DNA of 64,000 nt from Shewanella psychrophila (lineage in GTDB: Bacteria > Pseudomonadota > Gammaproteobacteria > Enterobacterales > Shewanellaceae), in the NCBI RefSeq assembly GCF_002005305.1, contig NZ_CP014782.1, positions 3,534,001 through 3,598,000 on the forward strand. Reading direction: 5' to 3'. The position numbers were made by a program, and so were the translations under genes. Below are positions 61,922 through 64,000 of the stretch, piece by piece. Numbering within the stretch: the stretch's first letter is position 1; every line of letters begins with the position of its first letter. The notes beneath the pieces are model-generated. The model ran no database searches. It saw only the letters and a list, made by a program, of their open reading frames with translations, and was not told where the DNA came from.

Positions 61922-63064
61922 TTAATTCAACACCTCTTCTAGTGCCCCTAAACAAAGCGCCACATTCTCCCGGCGGGCACCGAACCCCATCAGACCGATG
62001 CGCCATGCCTTACCAGCTAGTGCGCCGAGACCTGCACCGATTTCAAGATTATAGTTTTCTAAGAGTTGTTTACGCACCGCAGCATCATCGATACCCTCAG
62101 GAATATAGACGGCATTGAGTTGAGGCAAGCGGCAAGCCTCTTCCACCACAAACTTAAGACCTAACCCCTCTAAGCCTTGTTTGAGTACTTGGTGCATATC
62201 GGCGTGACGTTGCCACGCAGCCTCTAATCCTTCATTGGCCAGCAGGCGTAGAGACTCATGCAGGGCATAAAGTGCATTGACTGGGGCTGTATGATGATAA
62301 CTGCGCTTGGCACTATTATCTGTACTGCCACTCCAATAGCCCATAACCAGAGTCTGATCCAAAAACCAACTCTGCACCGGGGTGGCGCGACTCTTGATTT
62401 TATCTACCGCGGCTGGAGAAAATGACACAGGCGACAGGCCAGGGACACAAGAGAGGCACTTCTGACTACCGGCATAGATGGCATCGATTCCCCACTCATC
62501 GACTCTTAGCTCGACACCACCGACTGAAGTCACGGCATCAACAATTGATAAACAATCATATTGCTTCGCCAGAGCACACAATGTTTTAGCGTCAGACAGA
62601 GCACCTGTTGAGGTCTCGGCATGAACAAAAGCAACAAACTTAGCATCTGGATGAGCCTTTAATGTCGCCTCCACATCGCTAGGGCTGACCGCCTCTCCCC
62701 ACTCATTATCGACAACCACAGCCGTGGCTCCGACTCGCTCAACGTTTTGGCGCATGCGTTCACCAAACACACCGTTGCGACAAACAATCACCTTCTCACC
62801 CGCCTCAACTAAGTTAACAAAGCAGGTCTCCATGCCAGCGCTACCCGGCGCCGATACGGCTAAGGTCATCTCATTTTTAGTCTGGAAGGCATACTGAATA
62901 AGTACCTTCAATTCGTCCATCATTGCGACAAATAGAGGATCTAAATGACCGATAGTGGGGCGCGCTTGAGCGGCTAATACTTCAGGGTAGACATCGGAAG
63001 GGCCGGGGCCCATCAAGGTCCTACGCGGGGGATTAAACGCATCGATACTAGGTGCTGATAACAT
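61922..63064 (-). CDS. Class V aminotransferase (alanine-glyoxylate / serine-pyruvate type)
   Basis: 380 residues from ATG 63064, preceded by GAGGAAG. Fold-type I PLP enzyme: N-terminal MGPGPSDVYPEVL, phosphate/ring-contacting SAPGSAGMET, Asp in SIVDAVTSVGG, Schiff-base Lys202 in YAGSQKCLSCVPG, C-terminal WRIGLMGFGARRENV with the substrate-carboxylate Arg. Family members transfer amino groups between alanine or serine and glyoxylate. Frame is open to 63091 but without a ribosome site. A MITE-like element ends 28 bp upstream of the start. Confidence 0.9.
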   Translation of the reverse strand: MLSAPSIDAFNPPRRTLMGPGPSDVYPEVLAAQARPTIGHLDPLFVAMMDELKVLIQYAFQTKNEMTLAVSAPGSAGMETCFVNLVEAGEKVIVCRNGVFGERMRQNVERVGATAVVVDNEWGEAVSPSDVEATLKAHPDAKFVAFVHAETSTGALSDAKTLCALAKQYDCLSIVDAVTSVGGVELRVDEWGIDAIYAGSQKCLSCVPGLSPVSFSPAAVDKIKSRATPVQSWFLDQTLVMGYWSGSTDNSAKRSYHHTAPVNALYALHESLRLLANEGLEAAWQRHADMHQVLKQGLEGLGLKFVVEEACRLPQLNAVYIPEGIDDAAVRKQLLENYNLEIGAGLGALAGKAWRIGLMGFGARRENVALCLGALEEVLN

Positions 63065-63092
63065 ATTACTTCCTCGAAAATTCCTTATCAAT

Positions 63093-63343
63093 ATACCAAT
63101 AGGTATAAGAAAGTGGCCAACTCAGAGTTATTTTGGGCTGCATAATTCAAGGCGAAAAAGTGAGGCCTTTTGAACTCATTCAACACCGAAGTAGTCTGCC
63201 AAAAACACTCCTGAAAGGCGAGGTTTAGCACTTCCGAGGCGTTAACGAGCTTAAACGTAGAATAACTATGTTCCTCACTCGTTGCCTTGCCTCACAAGCG
63301 CTAAACTCTCGCTCAGTGACCACACCTTTATACTGATTGGTAT
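63093..63343. mobile_element. MITE-like inverted-repeat element, copy B
   Basis: 251 bp, no ORF. Ends ATACCAAT (63093-63100) and ATTGGTAT (63336-63343) are exact reverse complements; similarity runs on through GTATAA and GTGG. Internal words aattcaaggc and tagaataactat are shared with copy A near 6.9 kb. It sits immediately upstream of the aminotransferase gene and probably contains or replaces its promoter. Confidence 0.65.
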
Positions 63344-63534
63344 TAAAGATAAGGTTTAACCATTTGATTAACCTCTTGCCTTGAGACAAGAGACTTCTTC
63401 CCTACGCATTAAATTATCTAGAGTGACCTATTTATGCAGTACCTTGCGGCATCTTATTTTCTATTTGTGCCTATCACAAGTGGACTTAAGACTATGGCTT
63501 AATATCCAAATTCAAACTAGCGTTTAAAAGATAA
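63344..63534. other. Non-coding interval between MITE B and ilvA terminator
   Basis: About 190 bp. Contains short imperfect repeats (CTTGCCTTGAGACAAG, arms CTTG/CAAG) but no ORF, tRNA or strong promoter that I can support. Confidence 0.4.
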
Positions 63535-63535
63535 C

Positions 63536-63562
63536 ATAAAAAAGGACGCATATGCGTCCTCT
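63536..63562 (-). terminator. Terminator of ilvA
   Basis: Stem AGGACGCA / TGCGTCCT (63543-63550 / 63553-63560); on the minus strand it is followed by a six-T run. 38 bp after the ilvA stop codon. Confidence 0.9.
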
Positions 63563-63600
63563 GTGTTATTCACTATTCAAGCCTACGGCTCATAATGCTC

Positions 63601-64000
63601 TTAATCTCGGTTATCCAAGAAGAGCTTATAAGCCGGACTCTGGGTTTCTTCATGATAGACGAAACCTAATTCGGTTAAGAATTGCTGGAATGCCTGGTTA
63701 TCGGACTCTGGAACCTCAAAACCAGCCAAGACACGACCGAAGGCGGCGCCATGGTTACGATAATGGAATAAACTGATATTCCATTTACTCTGTAGGGTCG
63801 TCAGAAACTTGAACAAGGCGCCGGGATGCTCTGGGAACTCGAAGCTGAACAAACGCTCATCAAGTTCCTCCGGCGGATGCCCCCCCACCATATAGCGCAC
63901 ATGTAATTTAGCCGTCTCATCATGAGAGAGGTCTTGCACCTCAAAGCCGTCATTCTCCAGCCTTGCGATAATTTCATCCAGCTCACTCTGGCCTTCCGTT
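63601..64000 (-). CDS. ilvA: Threonine ammonia-lyase, C-terminal regulatory domain (partial)
   Basis: The last 132 residues; the frame continues past the window edge (TEGQSELDEIIARLENDGFE at the start of the visible part). DETAKLHVRYMVGG and SFEFPEHPGALFKFLTTL are the ACT-like regulatory domain of biosynthetic IlvA, ending NISLFHYRNHGAAFGRVLAGFEVP. IlvA deaminates threonine to 2-oxobutyrate, the first step to isoleucine, inhibited by isoleucine through this domain. The catalytic part is outside. Confidence 0.95.
   Translation of the reverse strand, partial: TEGQSELDEIIARLENDGFEVQDLSHDETAKLHVRYMVGGHPPEELDERLFSFEFPEHPGALFKFLTTLQSKWNISLFHYRNHGAAFGRVLAGFEVPESDNQAFQQFLTELGFVYHEETQSPAYKLFLDNRD

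Overview
The window looks like a gammaproteobacterial chromosome of the genus Shewanella. The reasons are the block dusB-fis, lptM-lysA-dapF-DUF484-xerC-yigB facing cyaY, cyaA facing hemCDXY, and directly after hemY a LapA/BpfA-type biofilm adhesin locus with its type I secretion genes, an OmpA lipoprotein, LapG and LapD. From memory this is the gene order around bpfA in S. oneidensis. Base composition is moderate, and most genes carry good Shine-Dalgarno sequences.

Layout: 1-7.5 kb is housekeeping (tRNA modification, Fis, an Fe-S repair protein, lysine/diaminopimelate synthesis, XerC recombinase, frataxin CyaY). 7.5-14.2 kb holds class I adenylate cyclase and the haem genes hemC, hemD, hemX and hemY, with a CRP-like site in the divergent cyaA/hemC interval. 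14.3-41.2 kb is the accessory core: a 2278-residue RTX adhesin with a LapG site, three Tad-type genes (TadG-like and two TadE-like), a second 2884-residue RTX adhesin with a LapG site (BpfA-like), then LapB, LapC, an AggA/LapE-type outer membrane channel, an OmpA lipoprotein, LapG protease and the c-di-GMP receptor LapD. 41.2-42.2 kb is a tRNA operon (Arg-CCG, His-GTG, Pro-TGG twice) with at least four decayed tRNA remnants and three hairpin terminators. 42.4-47.1 kb holds a GAF-GAF-GGDEF-EAL protein and Rep helicase. 47.4-52.9 kb is a TetR-controlled RND efflux pair whose tetR/MFP junction is expanded into six tandem ~88-bp units. Each unit carries a ribosome binding site and a mini-ORF. The RND stop codon lies in the first of 20 copies of a heptamer. 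53-64 kb contains ubiK, a DoxX-DUF417 membrane protein, creD, pgpB, an Lrp-type regulator, an Na+-coupled NSS transporter, a haem protein, a TetR/metallo-hydrolase pair with a clear operator, a class V aminotransferase and the 3' end of ilvA.

How the parts should work together: one LapB-LapC-AggA exporter probably secretes both giant adhesins. Both carry an N-terminal retention module followed by a TAAG-type site, so LapG could release either one, and LapD (degenerate GGDEF and EAL domains) would hold LapG when c-di-GMP is high. The neighbouring GGDEF protein could supply that c-di-GMP. The three Tad-type genes have no Tad motor, secretin or prepilin peptidase in the window, so their link to the adhesins is the main open question. 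The tandem mini-ORF array upstream of the pump is the most unusual DNA-level structure seen.
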